Positions 1 through 10,336 of a DNA stretch of 64,000 nucleotides are shown one piece after another; positions within the stretch are counted from its first letter, which is position 1, and the number at the start of each line of letters is the position of its first letter. Position numbers and translations under genes: made by a program. The stretch lies in NCBI RefSeq assembly GCF_013394595.1, contig NZ_CP053348.1, positions 3,382,501-3,446,500 on the forward strand. The letters are read 5' to 3'. Source of the DNA: Winogradskyella forsetii (lineage in GTDB: Bacteria; Bacteroidota; Bacteroidia; Flavobacteriales; Flavobacteriaceae). The notes below the pieces were generated by a model. The model had not been told where the DNA came from and ran no database searches. It saw only the letters and a program-made list of their open reading frames with translations.

Positions 1-1650
1 ATAATATAATGTATTTCGGGTTATGAAGTCTGGCACATTGAGGACGTCTTCATCGCTCACCACATTTTGATACATGATTGTATTGTCTAAGCCAAAATTA
101 CCTACCCTAAATTCCTTTTGAAGTTTTAACCTTAAATATTGAAGTGGTTTATCATATTGTTTTGGCTCAATAACATCAATTTGATCTACAGTTTCCTTTA
201 GATTAAAATAAGTATAATTATCTATATTGGATATATCGAGTGAAGCGTTAAAAAACTTTTGTGATTGTACATTAAATTTTAACTGTTGCGTATTAATGTT
301 CTTGAAATTATCAAAATTATACCAATTGTAATTGATGTAATCACTTTGGTATAACAAATAATTATAATTGGCAATTCTGGAATTGATTGCAATGCCTCCT
401 GAAAGTGCTATGTCTTTGTTTAGTTTTAGACTAATTGTTCCATCTAAAAAACTACCAACAAATGTATCGGATAGATTTAGCCCACCTTTACCAGAAAGAT
501 TAAAACCTTTATAGGTCTTAGAGTATGTTCCTTCAATGCCGAGGAAATTAGATATAATTCTATTGGGTATAGTTTGCTGATTTGGAAATAACACGATACT
601 ATTATAACCATAATTAATATCGGTATAGTTCAAAGCAAAACCCACTTGACCCAATGTATTATTAGAATAGTTAAAACCAAGTGATGTTTGAAAGTTCTCT
701 AAGGTTACTTTATCATTAATACTATTAGTAAAAACATCGCCAAAGTAAGCGGTCGCAGCTGCAGGTTGATTAAACTGATAGTATTTGTCTTCGAAAGCGA
801 CTTTATTAATTAAAGAAATAACATTGTTATTTAATGAGTCTTTTTCTTTGGTTATTCTATAAGAGTGTTGAAAATAGAACTGTTTCCCTTCTAATATGTT
901 TTCCGCATTCTCAAAATTTGGATCGAATACGGATCGGTCTTTGAACTCTTCGTTTCCAGATGTGAAATTTTCTAGGTCCTCATCTTTAATTCCACCATTC
1001 TCTTGATTTAGTAAATCTTGCATGACGATATACCCTTTGGCAAAATACCTATTGTTCTTGGTATTATAGTTTGCAGTGAAACGAAAATTGCCAGAACTTG
1101 TTAATATATTTTGATACTTCCCTAAGGACCTTAGTCCTTTATACGCCAAGGAAAAATTAAACTGTTTAGATAAATTAACCGTAAAAAAAGCATCTAACAG
1201 TTGCCCTTGCTCAAAAGCGGTTTTATAAGTTAGTCTTGTCCACGGTGTCGGTACTTCATAAAACAGAATGTCTTCATGTTCTAAATAATTAAAGTGACGG
1301 GCTCTCGCACCAAAATTAGGTTGAGTTTGATTTTCTGAAGCATTAAAGCTTAGTGTGTTATAGGTCTGCCCAATATTAGCAAATGGCATTAAGCCAAAAT
1401 TATCTTTTTGTAAGTAATTGAATTTGTAGTCTTTTTTAATTGTTAATGTGGTATCAACTTGAATTGAATCTAAAGTATTATTAAACTGTAGATACATATC
1501 AATTTTTGCTAACTTTTCAAACCCATTAGATCTTTTGGTTAGAGAAGTATCTTGTCTATTACCCGAACTTCTGCCTGTAAGTTTGGTTTGACCATCAACA
1601 CTTAGAGCAAACAAAAAAAATATGATTATATAAGAATATCTTAGGCGCAT
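1..1650 (-). CDS. Putative outer-membrane porin, 3' end beyond window
   Basis: The frame is open for 550 codons from the ATG at 1650 to the window edge, so the C-terminus is missing. It begins with a signal peptide (MRLRYSYIIIFFLFALSVDGQ). It continues with the alternating, aromatic-rich strands of an outer-membrane barrel, for example 'RARHFNYLEHEDILFYEVPT' and 'QFNFSLAYKGLRSLGKY'. This pattern matches the Bacteroidota putative-porin family (PF14121-like, usually 600-700 residues), so roughly 100 residues are probably outside the window. It is the last gene of the minus-strand block, after the subtilase and its terminator, so it probably has its own promoter between 1650 and 1730. Family assignment is from recognition of the sequence style; substrate is unknown. 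Confidence 0.8.
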   Translation of the reverse strand, partial: MRLRYSYIIIFFLFALSVDGQTKLTGRSSGNRQDTSLTKRSNGFEKLAKIDMYLQFNNTLDSIQVDTTLTIKKDYKFNYLQKDNFGLMPFANIGQTYNTLSFNASENQTQPNFGARARHFNYLEHEDILFYEVPTPWTRLTYKTAFEQGQLLDAFFTVNLSKQFNFSLAYKGLRSLGKYQNILTSSGNFRFTANYNTKNNRYFAKGYIVMQDLLNQENGGIKDEDLENFTSGNEEFKDRSVFDPNFENAENILEGKQFYFQHSYRITKEKDSLNNNVISLINKVAFEDKYYQFNQPAAATAYFGDVFTNSINDKVTLENFQTSLGFNYSNNTLGQVGFALNYTDINYGYNSIVLFPNQQTIPNRIISNFLGIEGTYSKTYKGFNLSGKGGLNLSDTFVGSFLDGTISLKLNKDIALSGGIAINSRIANYNYLLYQSDYINYNWYNFDNFKNINTQQLKFNVQSQKFFNASLDISNIDNYTYFNLKETVDQIDVIEPKQYDKPLQYLRLKLQKEFRVGNFGLDNTIMYQNVVSDEDVLNVPDFITRNTLYY

Positions 1651-1731
1651 TTAAAACTATGTGATTTTCAAACAAAGAAAACTATAAAATATTGTTTACA
1701 GGTAGAAAATTACAATATACTTAACATAAAA

Positions 1732-1763
1732 AGACCAACAGTCATAGATAATTGTTGGTCTCT
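1732..1763 (-). terminator. Terminator after subtilase
   Basis: AGACCAACA at 1732-1740 pairs with TGTTGGTCT at 1753-1761, just past the stop of the subtilase gene read on the minus strand. There is no long T-run, so strength is uncertain. Confidence 0.6.
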
Positions 1764-1788
1764 TGAATTTAGAATAGAATAAATGTAT

Positions 1789-3765
1789 TTATTCTATAAT
1801 TATTTTATGTGATGTGATATGACTTCCTTTAGAAATGTTTGCTATATAAATACCCGAAGCCACTCCTCCTAAATTGATAGTCTTATTAAACTGAACAGTA
1901 TTATTAACAAAGTTCTTATTGTAAACTATACGTCCGCTAATATCGTGAATCTCCACTTTTACATCTTCGTTATTACTTAAGTTAGAATCAAAGCTTATTG
2001 TAAATTCGCCTTTATTTGGGTTTGGAAAGACAACTAAGTTATTAGTCAATAGATTATTATCAACACCAAGAGTCACATTGTTGCCTGTTACTATTAAAGC
2101 AAAATCCTGACTTTGCGGATCAAAAGGACCACCTACGTTACCTTTTAAAACACCTTTATGGGTTACGGTTAAGGTATAAGTACCAGAAGAAGGAGCGTCT
2201 ATATCTATCCTTTCAATATTATCCCTAATATTATCACCTTTTGAGTTAGAAAACCCTGAAGCAGCAGAAAACTCTAATTTCCATGGTAAATATTCCACAC
2301 CATCCTTGGCAACTCTTAAGTCTAAGTCATTTACCAATCTAGGATCTTGGTTATTAGTAGCTCCATTCGCAACAGCAGCACCAGGCATATCGGTCCAACA
2401 AATTGTAGTACTTAATTTATCGCCTGCCTGAGCTGAAAACGTAACACTATAGGTTTCACCTTGGTCCAAAGTTAATTCATTTAAAATAGCTTCACCATTT
2501 AGAGCATCAGTTATTGTCTCTGCAGAAGCCTTTGCGTCTAAAAATCCCCATCCAAAAATAGGATCTGGACCCGTATTTGAAATATCATCAACTGCGGTAT
2601 GGCAAACTAGCCCTCGTAAAGTTGATGAATTCATATAATCTCCATTTACCTGATTGTAATATTGTTGCAACAAAACCATAGTCCCTGTAGTATTTGGGGC
2701 TGACATTGATGTACCAGAAAGAGTAGCATAATTATTATCAGGATATGTAGAAAATACGCTACTACCGTCCGCCGCTATATCAGGTTTAATCCTTAAATCA
2801 TCCGTAGGCCCCTGACTGCTGCTTGGATTAATTGCTAAATTTGTAATTTCATAGTTACCACTAAATATTGGTTGTTCAGCTACAGATGGATTCGCATTAG
2901 CAATAATGAGGCTATTCTTAGCATTTTTATCATCAGTTAATTTATCAAAGCCTGCATAAAGACCACCTGTATAATTTGTTGAACCAGCATTTCCAGCAGA
3001 CATAACCATCAAATATTTAGGATTATTTTTAGCTATATTATCAATTGTACTAGCACTTTGAGTATATGCGCCAATGAAGGAGGCATCTAGTTGAGTTCCA
3101 TCATCTCTATCTATTGGAACACCGTAAGAATGATTGGACAACAGAATAGGATTTGCAGCACTATTAACAGCCACCAGCATTTCAGCATTATCATTTGTCC
3201 AATTGTATGACTTAACATTAACGTTAGGAGCCATACCTAATGCGTTCGGATCAGTTCCGTTAGCCGCTATTGTACCCGTAACGTGAGTACCATGTGAACT
3301 AAAACCCGAATCACCATCAACAGTAGCACCATCTATTACGGTAATACGAGATCCAGTATTAGTACTATTAGCAAATTCTGGGTGCACGTCATATGCTGGT
3401 CCACCATCCCAAACCCCAACAGTCATATTGGCTCCATCAAGATTTAAACCTAAGCTTCCACCTGGTTGTAGGGCTGTAGTCTTGGTGGCTCTAGCCTCAT
3501 TTAAATTATAGGAAGATCTATATAGCACATGACCATTTATCACATCGTAAATATGAGTAATGTTTAAACTATCTTTGAAAGTTATGGTCGTATTTGGATT
3601 TGCTACCAAATAGGCATCAATTCTAGCTAATCTTTCAGCCTCTTGTTTCTCAAGATATTTTAACAATTCGGCATTTTCAGTAGATAATTTAACCGTTTTG
3701 ATATTTTGAGCAAAAGTACTGCCAAACATCATAAATATGGCCAGTGTAATTAAAAAATTCTTCAT
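1789..3765 (-). CDS. Secreted subtilisin-like serine protease (S8) with T9SS sorting domain
   Basis: Extracellular endopeptidase of the subtilase family. An upstream in-frame ATG at 3783 exists, but the ATG at 3765 starts a normal signal peptide (MKNFLITLAIFMMFGSTFAQ) and is preferred. Numbered from 3783, the catalytic triad is Asp126 (GVWDGG), His164 (SSHGTHVTG) and Ser359 (GTSMSAP), with oxyanion Asn265 (SAGNAGS). A beta-sandwich follows the protease domain. The last ~80 residues are a type A T9SS sorting domain (VVFPNPNKGEF, then DISGRIVYN and GIYIANIS), so the enzyme should be exported across the outer membrane. It lies after the SusC/SusD genes but is separated from them by a terminator at 3838-3868. 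It may supply peptides to that transporter; this is inferred from position only. Confidence 0.93.
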   Translation of the reverse strand: MKNFLITLAIFMMFGSTFAQNIKTVKLSTENAELLKYLEKQEAERLARIDAYLVANPNTTITFKDSLNITHIYDVINGHVLYRSSYNLNEARATKTTALQPGGSLGLNLDGANMTVGVWDGGPAYDVHPEFANSTNTGSRITVIDGATVDGDSGFSSHGTHVTGTIAANGTDPNALGMAPNVNVKSYNWTNDNAEMLVAVNSAANPILLSNHSYGVPIDRDDGTQLDASFIGAYTQSASTIDNIAKNNPKYLMVMSAGNAGSTNYTGGLYAGFDKLTDDKNAKNSLIIANANPSVAEQPIFSGNYEITNLAINPSSSQGPTDDLRIKPDIAADGSSVFSTYPDNNYATLSGTSMSAPNTTGTMVLLQQYYNQVNGDYMNSSTLRGLVCHTAVDDISNTGPDPIFGWGFLDAKASAETITDALNGEAILNELTLDQGETYSVTFSAQAGDKLSTTICWTDMPGAAVANGATNNQDPRLVNDLDLRVAKDGVEYLPWKLEFSAASGFSNSKGDNIRDNIERIDIDAPSSGTYTLTVTHKGVLKGNVGGPFDPQSQDFALIVTGNNVTLGVDNNLLTNNLVVFPNPNKGEFTISFDSNLSNNEDVKVEIHDISGRIVYNKNFVNNTVQFNKTINLGGVASGIYIANISKGSHITSHKIIIE

Positions 3766-3837
3766 TTTCTCTTTATATTCCATTTTATTTGCAATATACA
3801 GTAATTTTTTTTGATTTCATAACTCATAATTTAATAA

Positions 3838-3868
3838 AAAAGCCACCTAATTTATTAGGTGGCTTTAA
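3838..3868 (-). terminator. Terminator of the SusC/SusD operon
   Basis: A strong hairpin, AAGCCACCTAA / TTAGGTGGCTT with loop TTTA, is flanked by A and T runs. It sits 20 bp past the stop of the accessory lipoprotein gene and divides the SusCD unit from the subtilase. Confidence 0.85.
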
Positions 3869-3888
3869 AAATAATAATAGTTGGAAAT

Positions 3889-4668
3889 TTAATCTATTGT
3901 AAATGTAGCGGATCCTGAAGTAGGTACATTTGCAGGATTTCCTCCCGGTACGTCACCAGCAACAAGCTCATCATCACCAACTGATACCACAAAACCACCA
4001 TCAGTATCTTCTCCATCTGCATTTACTCCATTTGCAATACCATCACCATATGCATCGTAAACTACAATACCATAATCACCTGATTCAAGACAAAACTCCG
4101 TAAGTATCGCTGAAAAATCATCGGCAGGATTAGCATAAGGCCCACCTGTTTGAATCACTGTTGGTGTTCCACTTAAATCATAAAGCTCCCATGTGGTTTC
4201 ATCTGGCCAATCATCTGTAGTAATCACTAAATTAACAATTGTATCATCGCATCTTTGAGATACTCGAATTGTAAGATCATCACCAAAAGAAACACCCGCT
4301 AATGGTTCAAACGATAATGTTAACTCTTGAGGTTCAAAACCAAGAGTCTCATCATCAGTTATTGAAATTGACAGTGTTCCAACGTTAGAGTTGGCAGGAA
4401 TTGTAACTTGTGCAGGTACAGAATTCGCTACAGTCAAATCATTTTCTACAACATTAACAGCAAAGGTTCTATCAGATGCAGTGACCGTACTAGATGCAAC
4501 TAAAACATCGTAAGAATCCGAAACATCCTCGGTGACTAAAATTGTAGGCTTAGCTTCGAAACCTACAAAATTTCCTAGATCACCCTCTAGCTCGGCTTCG
4601 CATCCCACAAATGCCCCAGACAATAATGCCAGACAAATACATATTTTTATATTTCTAATTTTTTTCAT
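3889..4668 (-). CDS. Accessory lipoprotein of the SusC/SusD operon
   Basis: A 259-residue lipoprotein with lipobox Cys23 (FVGC). It is the third gene of the operon, starting 11 bp after the SusD stop. Residues about 45-135 look like an immunoglobulin-type or Calx-beta-like sandwich (SISITDDETLGFEPQELTLS). The rest carries a Cys-flanked domain with 'DDWPDETTWELYD' and 'YGIVVYDAYGDGIANG'. That pattern is common in secreted flavobacterial proteins, often beside proteases, and the acidic DGxxDG stretches suggest calcium binding. By analogy with third genes of SusCD operons it is probably a surface ligand-binding protein. Function is not established. Confidence 0.75.
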   Translation of the reverse strand: MKKIRNIKICICLALLSGAFVGCEAELEGDLGNFVGFEAKPTILVTEDVSDSYDVLVASSTVTASDRTFAVNVVENDLTVANSVPAQVTIPANSNVGTLSISITDDETLGFEPQELTLSFEPLAGVSFGDDLTIRVSQRCDDTIVNLVITTDDWPDETTWELYDLSGTPTVIQTGGPYANPADDFSAILTEFCLESGDYGIVVYDAYGDGIANGVNADGEDTDGGFVVSVGDDELVAGDVPGGNPANVPTSGSATFTID

Positions 4669-4679
4669 AATTACTAATT

Positions 4680-6191
4680 TTAATTGTTTTGAGATGAAAT
4701 GTTAGGATTATTAATTATCTCAGTTTCAGGAATCTGAAAAGACATCTCATCGGAATCATACTCAAAAGTTGTATTAGGTAGAAATAAGTGATTACTTCCA
4801 CGCGTAACAGTTGCTTGATTACGCTTCATAGCCAAGTAGGTCTTTCCTTCGCCCCACATCTCAACACGTGTTTGAAAATAAACTTCGTCTATTAGTGCCT
4901 GGCCTGAAAACCCAGCTAAATAGGAAGTCGCCTCAGCTCCACCTCCATCAAGTCTAATAGATAATAAAGTCGAAAGACGCTGTTTTGCTTCAGCTTCATT
5001 GCCAAGTTTAGCAGCACACTCTGCACTTAATAAATAAAATTCTTCTATTCTCATGTAAATATAATCTGTAGTTACATTTCCTTGACCACCTTGAACTCTA
5101 CCTGCATCAAAAAACTTATTAAGTGGCTGCAAAGGTGCAAAACCACCATTTTCAACAAACTGCGTTTTTCTGATGTCTGTATCTGGAATTTGAGAATATA
5201 ATAAATTATCTATAGATTTAGTGTCTCCAGCTGAAGCATAACTATAAGTAAAATAATCGATTTGTCCCCACCAAGAGACTAAACCTACACCTAATTCTGG
5301 CGTATTATCAAATCCCCACATCCATGAAGGCGTGTTAACAGAAGTAAATCCAGATCCTTGACCAGGAAAAGCCAACTGACCGCGAGTAGTTAAAGGATAG
5401 GCGCCTGATGCAATAATAGCATCTGCCTGAACCTTAGCATTGGTGTAATCTCCCATTGCCGCATAAGTGTATGCCAACAAACCCCTTGCAACAGATTGAT
5501 CTATTTCATTTTTAGCTGCTCTAGTATAACCCTGTAAATTCTCAACAGCAAAGGTTAAATCACTAACTATTAAATCATAAATCATCGACGCCTCTACTTT
5601 TGACGTAATAACCTCGTCAATAGCGTATAGAGGTAAGATTTCTTCATTAGGGTCGTATGCTGTTTGAAGAAATTGAGTCAAATAAAAATAAGAATAAGCT
5701 CTGTAAGCTTTGGCTTGAGCATTTATTCTAAGTACTCCAGCTGCCGTACCATCAGGTGGATTATTACCACCTGAAGTTTGAATAACTGAATTTGCCACAC
5801 CAATAATTCTATAATAATAATTCCAAACAAGATTATTTTCCTGTCTTGTAAAATCTGTAGTAACAACAGTGTTAGCTGATGCATTATACCAACCAAAAGA
5901 ACTAGTAGCCAACGCCATATCACCTGCGACGATATCAGAAAATATATCAATACCTTTCTGACCAATATCATAGTGACGAGCTGCTGTTGCACCTAAAGTT
6001 CCAAAAGGCTCTGCTATAAAACCACTTATACCATTTAAATTCCCCTCTATCAATGCTGGATTTAACTCTGCATTTTCAGAAATGCTAACATTAGTCAAAA
6101 TACTAGTATTTCTTACTGGTTCTAAAAATTCCTCACTACAACCAAAAAATAAGGTCGCCAGTGTAAATAAATAAATTACATTTTTTTTCAT
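4680..6191 (-). CDS. SusD/RagB-family surface nutrient-binding lipoprotein
   Basis: A 503-residue protein with lipobox Cys18 (TLFFGC) and a helical TPR-rich body typical of SusD/RagB. Examples are 'RINAQAKAYRAYSYFYLTQF' and 'ARGLLAYTYAAMGDYTNAK', and a C-terminal RagB part with 'YIYMRIEEFYLLSAECAAKL' and 'VEMWGEGKTYLAMKR'. SusD proteins sit on the outer face of the outer membrane and cap the SusC channel, delivering glycan or peptide ligands. It starts 11 bp after the SusC stop and is translated in the same operon. No glycoside hydrolase is nearby, so the substrate may be peptide rather than polysaccharide. Confidence 0.95.
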   Translation of the reverse strand: MKKNVIYLFTLATLFFGCSEEFLEPVRNTSILTNVSISENAELNPALIEGNLNGISGFIAEPFGTLGATAARHYDIGQKGIDIFSDIVAGDMALATSSFGWYNASANTVVTTDFTRQENNLVWNYYYRIIGVANSVIQTSGGNNPPDGTAAGVLRINAQAKAYRAYSYFYLTQFLQTAYDPNEEILPLYAIDEVITSKVEASMIYDLIVSDLTFAVENLQGYTRAAKNEIDQSVARGLLAYTYAAMGDYTNAKVQADAIIASGAYPLTTRGQLAFPGQGSGFTSVNTPSWMWGFDNTPELGVGLVSWWGQIDYFTYSYASAGDTKSIDNLLYSQIPDTDIRKTQFVENGGFAPLQPLNKFFDAGRVQGGQGNVTTDYIYMRIEEFYLLSAECAAKLGNEAEAKQRLSTLLSIRLDGGGAEATSYLAGFSGQALIDEVYFQTRVEMWGEGKTYLAMKRNQATVTRGSNHLFLPNTTFEYDSDEMSFQIPETEIINNPNISSQNN

Positions 6192-6202
6192 ATTGCTTTT
6201 TT

Positions 6203-9200
6203 TTAAAATTTAATTCTTGCTCCTAAACTAAAAGTTGTTAATGGCATGTAAATACCAGAGCTAGGCGCACCAATAGCCGTTGTTGGGTTTAAACCATCCC
6301 TTTGACTTAGCATCATTAAGTTATCACCAGCTATAAATAAACTAAGCGCATCCATTCCTAAAGACTCTACCACTGAAGGAGAGAATCTATAATTAATATT
6401 TAGGTTATTAAGACCAAAAAAGTCTGCTTTAGTCAAAAATCGTGATGACACTGCGTTTTGCTGACTATCAAGACCAAAATTAGCCGAAGTCCTTGGCACA
6501 TCAGTAATATCGCCTGGTTGTTGCCATGCATTTCTTATATCTGAAGAAAAATTGGTTGCACCTATAACATCATTATCCATAAGCAATGAGTAAGCACTAT
6601 CATAAACATATCCACCAATACTATAACTAAACTGAGCTGATATATCAAGATTTTTATAACCAAAATTCAATCTAAATCCTCCTCTAAAATCAGGTATTGA
6701 AGATTTACCTGTAAACACCGGAGTTGCATCACCATAGGTATTGGTTGTAGTAGTCCGTACGTTCGTACCAGGAGCCAGTTGCTGATACTCATAGAGCGTA
6801 CCTGATGCATTATCATTAAATCCATCACCATCAACATCAATTTCAAAAGATCCACCATTAGCAGAAGATAACTCACCTTGATCAAAACTACCATTGTTGT
6901 TATCGTCTACATAATACAAATTCCATAATGCTTCACCATTTGCTGGGTTAACCCCTGCCCATTCTCTCATGTACCAATCAAAATCGGATTTACCAGCAGC
7001 GATCTGATTAAAATCATCAAATATAGGCGATTCACCAGTAAAAGGATCTGTTGGCATCTCTATGATCTCATTTTTGAATGTCTCAGCATTGAAATTCACA
7101 GAAAATCTAACGTTTTCAGTTTCAATAATCCTTGCACCGATATTTAATTCAATACCTTTATTTTGTAATTCACCGCTATTATAAAAAATATTTGCTTGAC
7201 TACTTGACGGTGACAAATTCGCTCGTTGGATTAAATCTCTAGTTCTTCTATCGTAAAGATCTACATCTACATTAAGTCTACCATTTAACCAACTAGACTC
7301 AAAACCAACTTGAGTCACATAAGACGTCTCCCAAGTTAACTCTGGATTAGCAGCCGTATTACCAATCGTATAGGAAATTCCTCCATTAGGATCTTGATTA
7401 ATAATAAATGACTGATAACCATTAGTATACCCAGTACCTGTATCTCCAATGATACCATAACTTGCTTTTAATTTCAAAAATTCTAGAGCGTCAAAATTAG
7501 ATAAAAAATCTTCTTTTGTTACAATCCACCCTAAACCAACAGATCCGAAAGTTCCCCATTTATCATTTAAGAATCGTGATGAACCATCACGTCTTATGGA
7601 CGAAGTTAAATAATACTTGTCTGCATAATCATAATTTAAACCTGCAAAATAACTATCCAATGTCCATCCCAATCTAAAACTCTCAGCTCTACCTGTAGAA
7701 GCAGCATATTGATCTAAATCTATGGCCCCAACAGTAAGCGCCGTTTGAGCAGAACCGCTTATTTGTCTAAAACGGTCGTCAGTAGATTCATGAGCAGCAA
7801 AAAGCTCTACATCATGGTCACCATAACTATTCTTAAAACGCAGCAATTGCAAGAAATTCTGATTAGTCCTAACATCGTCACTAAGGAACAAAGATCCACC
7901 TACTTCAGCCCCACCACCATAAAATTGGTTTTGTGTTGTTGCATTATTTCTAGCATCATATTGACCGCTATACCTCATTTCAAAGGAAAGCCAATCCGTA
8001 ACTTGAGCATTAACATTAAAAGTTCCGAGTAAAGTTGTCGCATCATTACGACGTGTATCATAAGTTGCTACACCAACAGCATTGGTTGAAGTCCAAACAC
8101 GTCTACCTGAATCAATACCATAATCATACTGATTTCCACCAAAAACTGGATCAGCAACAAGATTACCATCACCATCCCTTAAAAACACGTCATAAATAGC
8201 TGGTGTTGTATAATAAACACGGAAAGGGTTTGCAGAACTGGCGGCAACTGCTGAACCAGCATTAGTATTACGAGAACCAGTCCAAGCAATATTACTACCA
8301 ATTGTTAACCAGTCTGCAGGCTTATGCTCTAGATTCAATCTTGTTGAAAATCTTCTATATCTTGAATTCACTGCATAGCCTTCGTTATTTAAGAACCCAA
8401 CAGATGTCGCATACTTCGTAGTTTCATTACCACCTGAAAACTGCAAGTTAGATTCTGTTCTTTGGCCTGTTCCAAAAGCCGCATCACCCCATTTAGTTGG
8501 CGTGTAACGCCGTTGAACGCCTGAATTAAACCTACCTGTTGTAGGATCTATTAACTGATTACCAGGTGTACTCCATATATTATAAATATCACTAACACCA
8601 ATAGATGTTCCATATAAATTATTACTTGCATAAGCTTCAGGGTCAGTATTACCACTTAATATAGCATTGTTTCTTAAAGCTTGCCAAGAAATCTCAACAT
8701 ACTCCTCTGGAGAGGTGATAAAATCGTATTCTGGCAAAAACAAAGTATTGACACTCGTAGTAACATCAATAGAAACCCTATTCACGCCAGCCTTACCCTG
8801 TTTTGTTGTAATCAAAATCACACCATTTGCACCACGTGATCCATAAATGGACGTCGCAGCAGCATCTTTTAAAACAACCATTGATTCAACATCAGCTTGA
8901 TTCAGAGACTGCAAAACTGCTGTATCATTTCCATCAATTGGCGCACCATCAACAATATAGAGTGGTAATGAATTTCCATCAATAGAACCAAAACCTCTTA
9001 TTCTAACTTGAGCAACACTCCCTGGCGCTCCACTAGTAGTAATAACATTTACGCCGGCAATCTCACCTCGCAAAGCTTGGGTTACATTGGCAACTACTTT
9101 TTCATTAATACCATCCATATCCACAACTGCCGCTGTCCCTGTGAATGATTCTTTTGTAGTTGTACTATAACCTACAACTATCACTTCATCTAAAGCACTA

Positions 9201-9496
9201 TCAGCTTCTAATGCTACATCATAGGTACTTGAAGAACCAACTGTAACTTCGACATTCTTCATACCTACATAAGAGATGAGTAAAACATCTCCTTGATTGA
9301 CCTGAATGGCATACTTACCATCAAAATCTGTTTGTTGACCCTTTGAGGTCCCTTTTACAATTACACTAGCTCCTGGAAGTGGCAAACCATCTTCCGCTGT
9401 TGTAACTGTACCTGTGACAGTTTTCTCTTGTGCAAAAGAAAACTGCATCACGAACGCCATAAAAAGCGTTAATAACCATGTTAATTTTAATTTCAT
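6203..9496 (-). CDS. SusC/RagA-family TonB-linked outer-membrane transporter
   Basis: A 1097-residue TonB-dependent transporter. In order it has a signal peptide (1-22), a carboxypeptidase-regulatory-like beta-sandwich (about 26-95, TVTGTVTTAEDGLPLPGAS), and the SusC signature DEVIVVGY at 103-110. A plug domain follows (VRIRGFGSIDGNSLPLYIVDG), then a long 22-strand-type barrel ending in terminal Phe (LGARIKF), as expected for assembly by BAM. It imports large ligands captured by the SusD partner using TonB energy. It is the first gene of a three-gene operon. The 203-bp region to the divergent rnhB gene should hold its promoter. I saw no sigma/anti-sigma or hybrid two-component regulator nearby. 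Confidence 0.97.
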   Translation of the reverse strand: MKLKLTWLLTLFMAFVMQFSFAQEKTVTGTVTTAEDGLPLPGASVIVKGTSKGQQTDFDGKYAIQVNQGDVLLISYVGMKNVEVTVGSSSTYDVALEADSALDEVIVVGYSTTTKESFTGTAAVVDMDGINEKVVANVTQALRGEIAGVNVITTSGAPGSVAQVRIRGFGSIDGNSLPLYIVDGAPIDGNDTAVLQSLNQADVESMVVLKDAAATSIYGSRGANGVILITTKQGKAGVNRVSIDVTTSVNTLFLPEYDFITSPEEYVEISWQALRNNAILSGNTDPEAYASNNLYGTSIGVSDIYNIWSTPGNQLIDPTTGRFNSGVQRRYTPTKWGDAAFGTGQRTESNLQFSGGNETTKYATSVGFLNNEGYAVNSRYRRFSTRLNLEHKPADWLTIGSNIAWTGSRNTNAGSAVAASSANPFRVYYTTPAIYDVFLRDGDGNLVADPVFGGNQYDYGIDSGRRVWTSTNAVGVATYDTRRNDATTLLGTFNVNAQVTDWLSFEMRYSGQYDARNNATTQNQFYGGGAEVGGSLFLSDDVRTNQNFLQLLRFKNSYGDHDVELFAAHESTDDRFRQISGSAQTALTVGAIDLDQYAASTGRAESFRLGWTLDSYFAGLNYDYADKYYLTSSIRRDGSSRFLNDKWGTFGSVGLGWIVTKEDFLSNFDALEFLKLKASYGIIGDTGTGYTNGYQSFIINQDPNGGISYTIGNTAANPELTWETSYVTQVGFESSWLNGRLNVDVDLYDRRTRDLIQRANLSPSSSQANIFYNSGELQNKGIELNIGARIIETENVRFSVNFNAETFKNEIIEMPTDPFTGESPIFDDFNQIAAGKSDFDWYMREWAGVNPANGEALWNLYYVDDNNNGSFDQGELSSANGGSFEIDVDGDGFNDNASGTLYEYQQLAPGTNVRTTTTNTYGDATPVFTGKSSIPDFRGGFRLNFGYKNLDISAQFSYSIGGYVYDSAYSLLMDNDVIGATNFSSDIRNAWQQPGDITDVPRTSANFGLDSQQNAVSSRFLTKADFFGLNNLNINYRFSPSVVESLGMDALSLFIAGDNLMMLSQRDGLNPTTAIGAPSSGIYMPLTTFSLGARIKF

Positions 9497-9675
9497 AAAA
9501 CAATTATTTGAGTTAGTCTATTTGCAAACATCATAATTAAATATTAAATAACCAAGTGTTTTTACTAAAAAAATGTTAATGCTTTACGTAACCGTCTACA
9601 AATCATTTTTTAGCTTTTTTACTAATTAACTCAATAGTTAGATGCAAAAACTGTAAAAGGGTTGCGTTAAAATTT

Positions 9676-9683
9676 TAACTTTG
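9676..9683 (+). promoter_or_regulatory. Candidate -7 box for rnhB
   Basis: TAACTTTG matches the Bacteroidota TANNTTTG element and lies 17 bp before the first rnhB start. No clear -33 TTTG is present. Confidence 0.4.
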
Positions 9684-9699
9684 TTTAAAATTTATCATT

Positions 9700-10302
9700 T
9701 TGGCATTGAAAATTCAATATTCTTCTTATAATTTAGAATGTGGTACAGATGAAGCAGGGAGAGGCTGTTTGGCTGGTCCTGTTACAGCAGCGGCAGTTAT
9801 ATTGCCACCTACTTTTGAGAATACTTTATTAAATGACTCTAAACAACTTTCAGAAAAAAAAAGATATTTATTAAAACCTATTATAGAAAATCAAAGTGTT
9901 TCTTTTGGGATTCAACATATATTTGAAACCGAAATAGATTCCATAAATATTTTAAATGCGTCCATAAAAGCGATGCAAGGGTCTATTTCCCAATTAAGGC
10001 CAGAGCCTGAATACATTATAGTTGATGGAAATAGATTTAAACCTTATCAATCAATTCCATATACTGCTATAGTGAAAGGCGATAGTAAATATTTAAGTAT
10101 TGCAGCGGCTTCAGTATTGGCAAAAACATACAGAGATGATTATATGGCGAAAATCCATAACGAATTCCCTATGTACAATTGGAAACAAAACAAAGGCTAC
10201 CCCACAAAAGAACATAGAGCAGCCATTGAAAAATACGGTGTGACCAAATACCACAGAAAATCATTTAGATTATTACCTCAGCAATACAAATTGGATGTAT
10301 AA
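9700..10302 (+). CDS. rnhB: Ribonuclease HII
   Basis: Removes RNA from RNA-DNA hybrids, including single ribonucleotides left in DNA. The 200-residue protein has the full active site: Asp17-Glu18 in DEAGRG, Asp109 in IIVDGN and Asp128 in VKGDSKY. The conserved C-terminal block '[18 protein letters not shown]' and 'TKYHRKSFR' is also present. The start is a TTG at 9700, with a second TTG at 9706; no ATG fits the conserved N-terminus. It is divergent from the SusC operon and 34 bp upstream of the lipoprotein gene that follows. Confidence 0.96.
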   Translation: MALKIQYSSYNLECGTDEAGRGCLAGPVTAAAVILPPTFENTLLNDSKQLSEKKRYLLKPIIENQSVSFGIQHIFETEIDSINILNASIKAMQGSISQLRPEPEYIIVDGNRFKPYQSIPYTAIVKGDSKYLSIAAASVLAKTYRDDYMAKIHNEFPMYNWKQNKGYPTKEHRAAIEKYGVTKYHRKSFRLLPQQYKLDV

Positions 10303-10336
10303 CTTTTTATATTTGTAGTTTTAATATTCAATGTAA

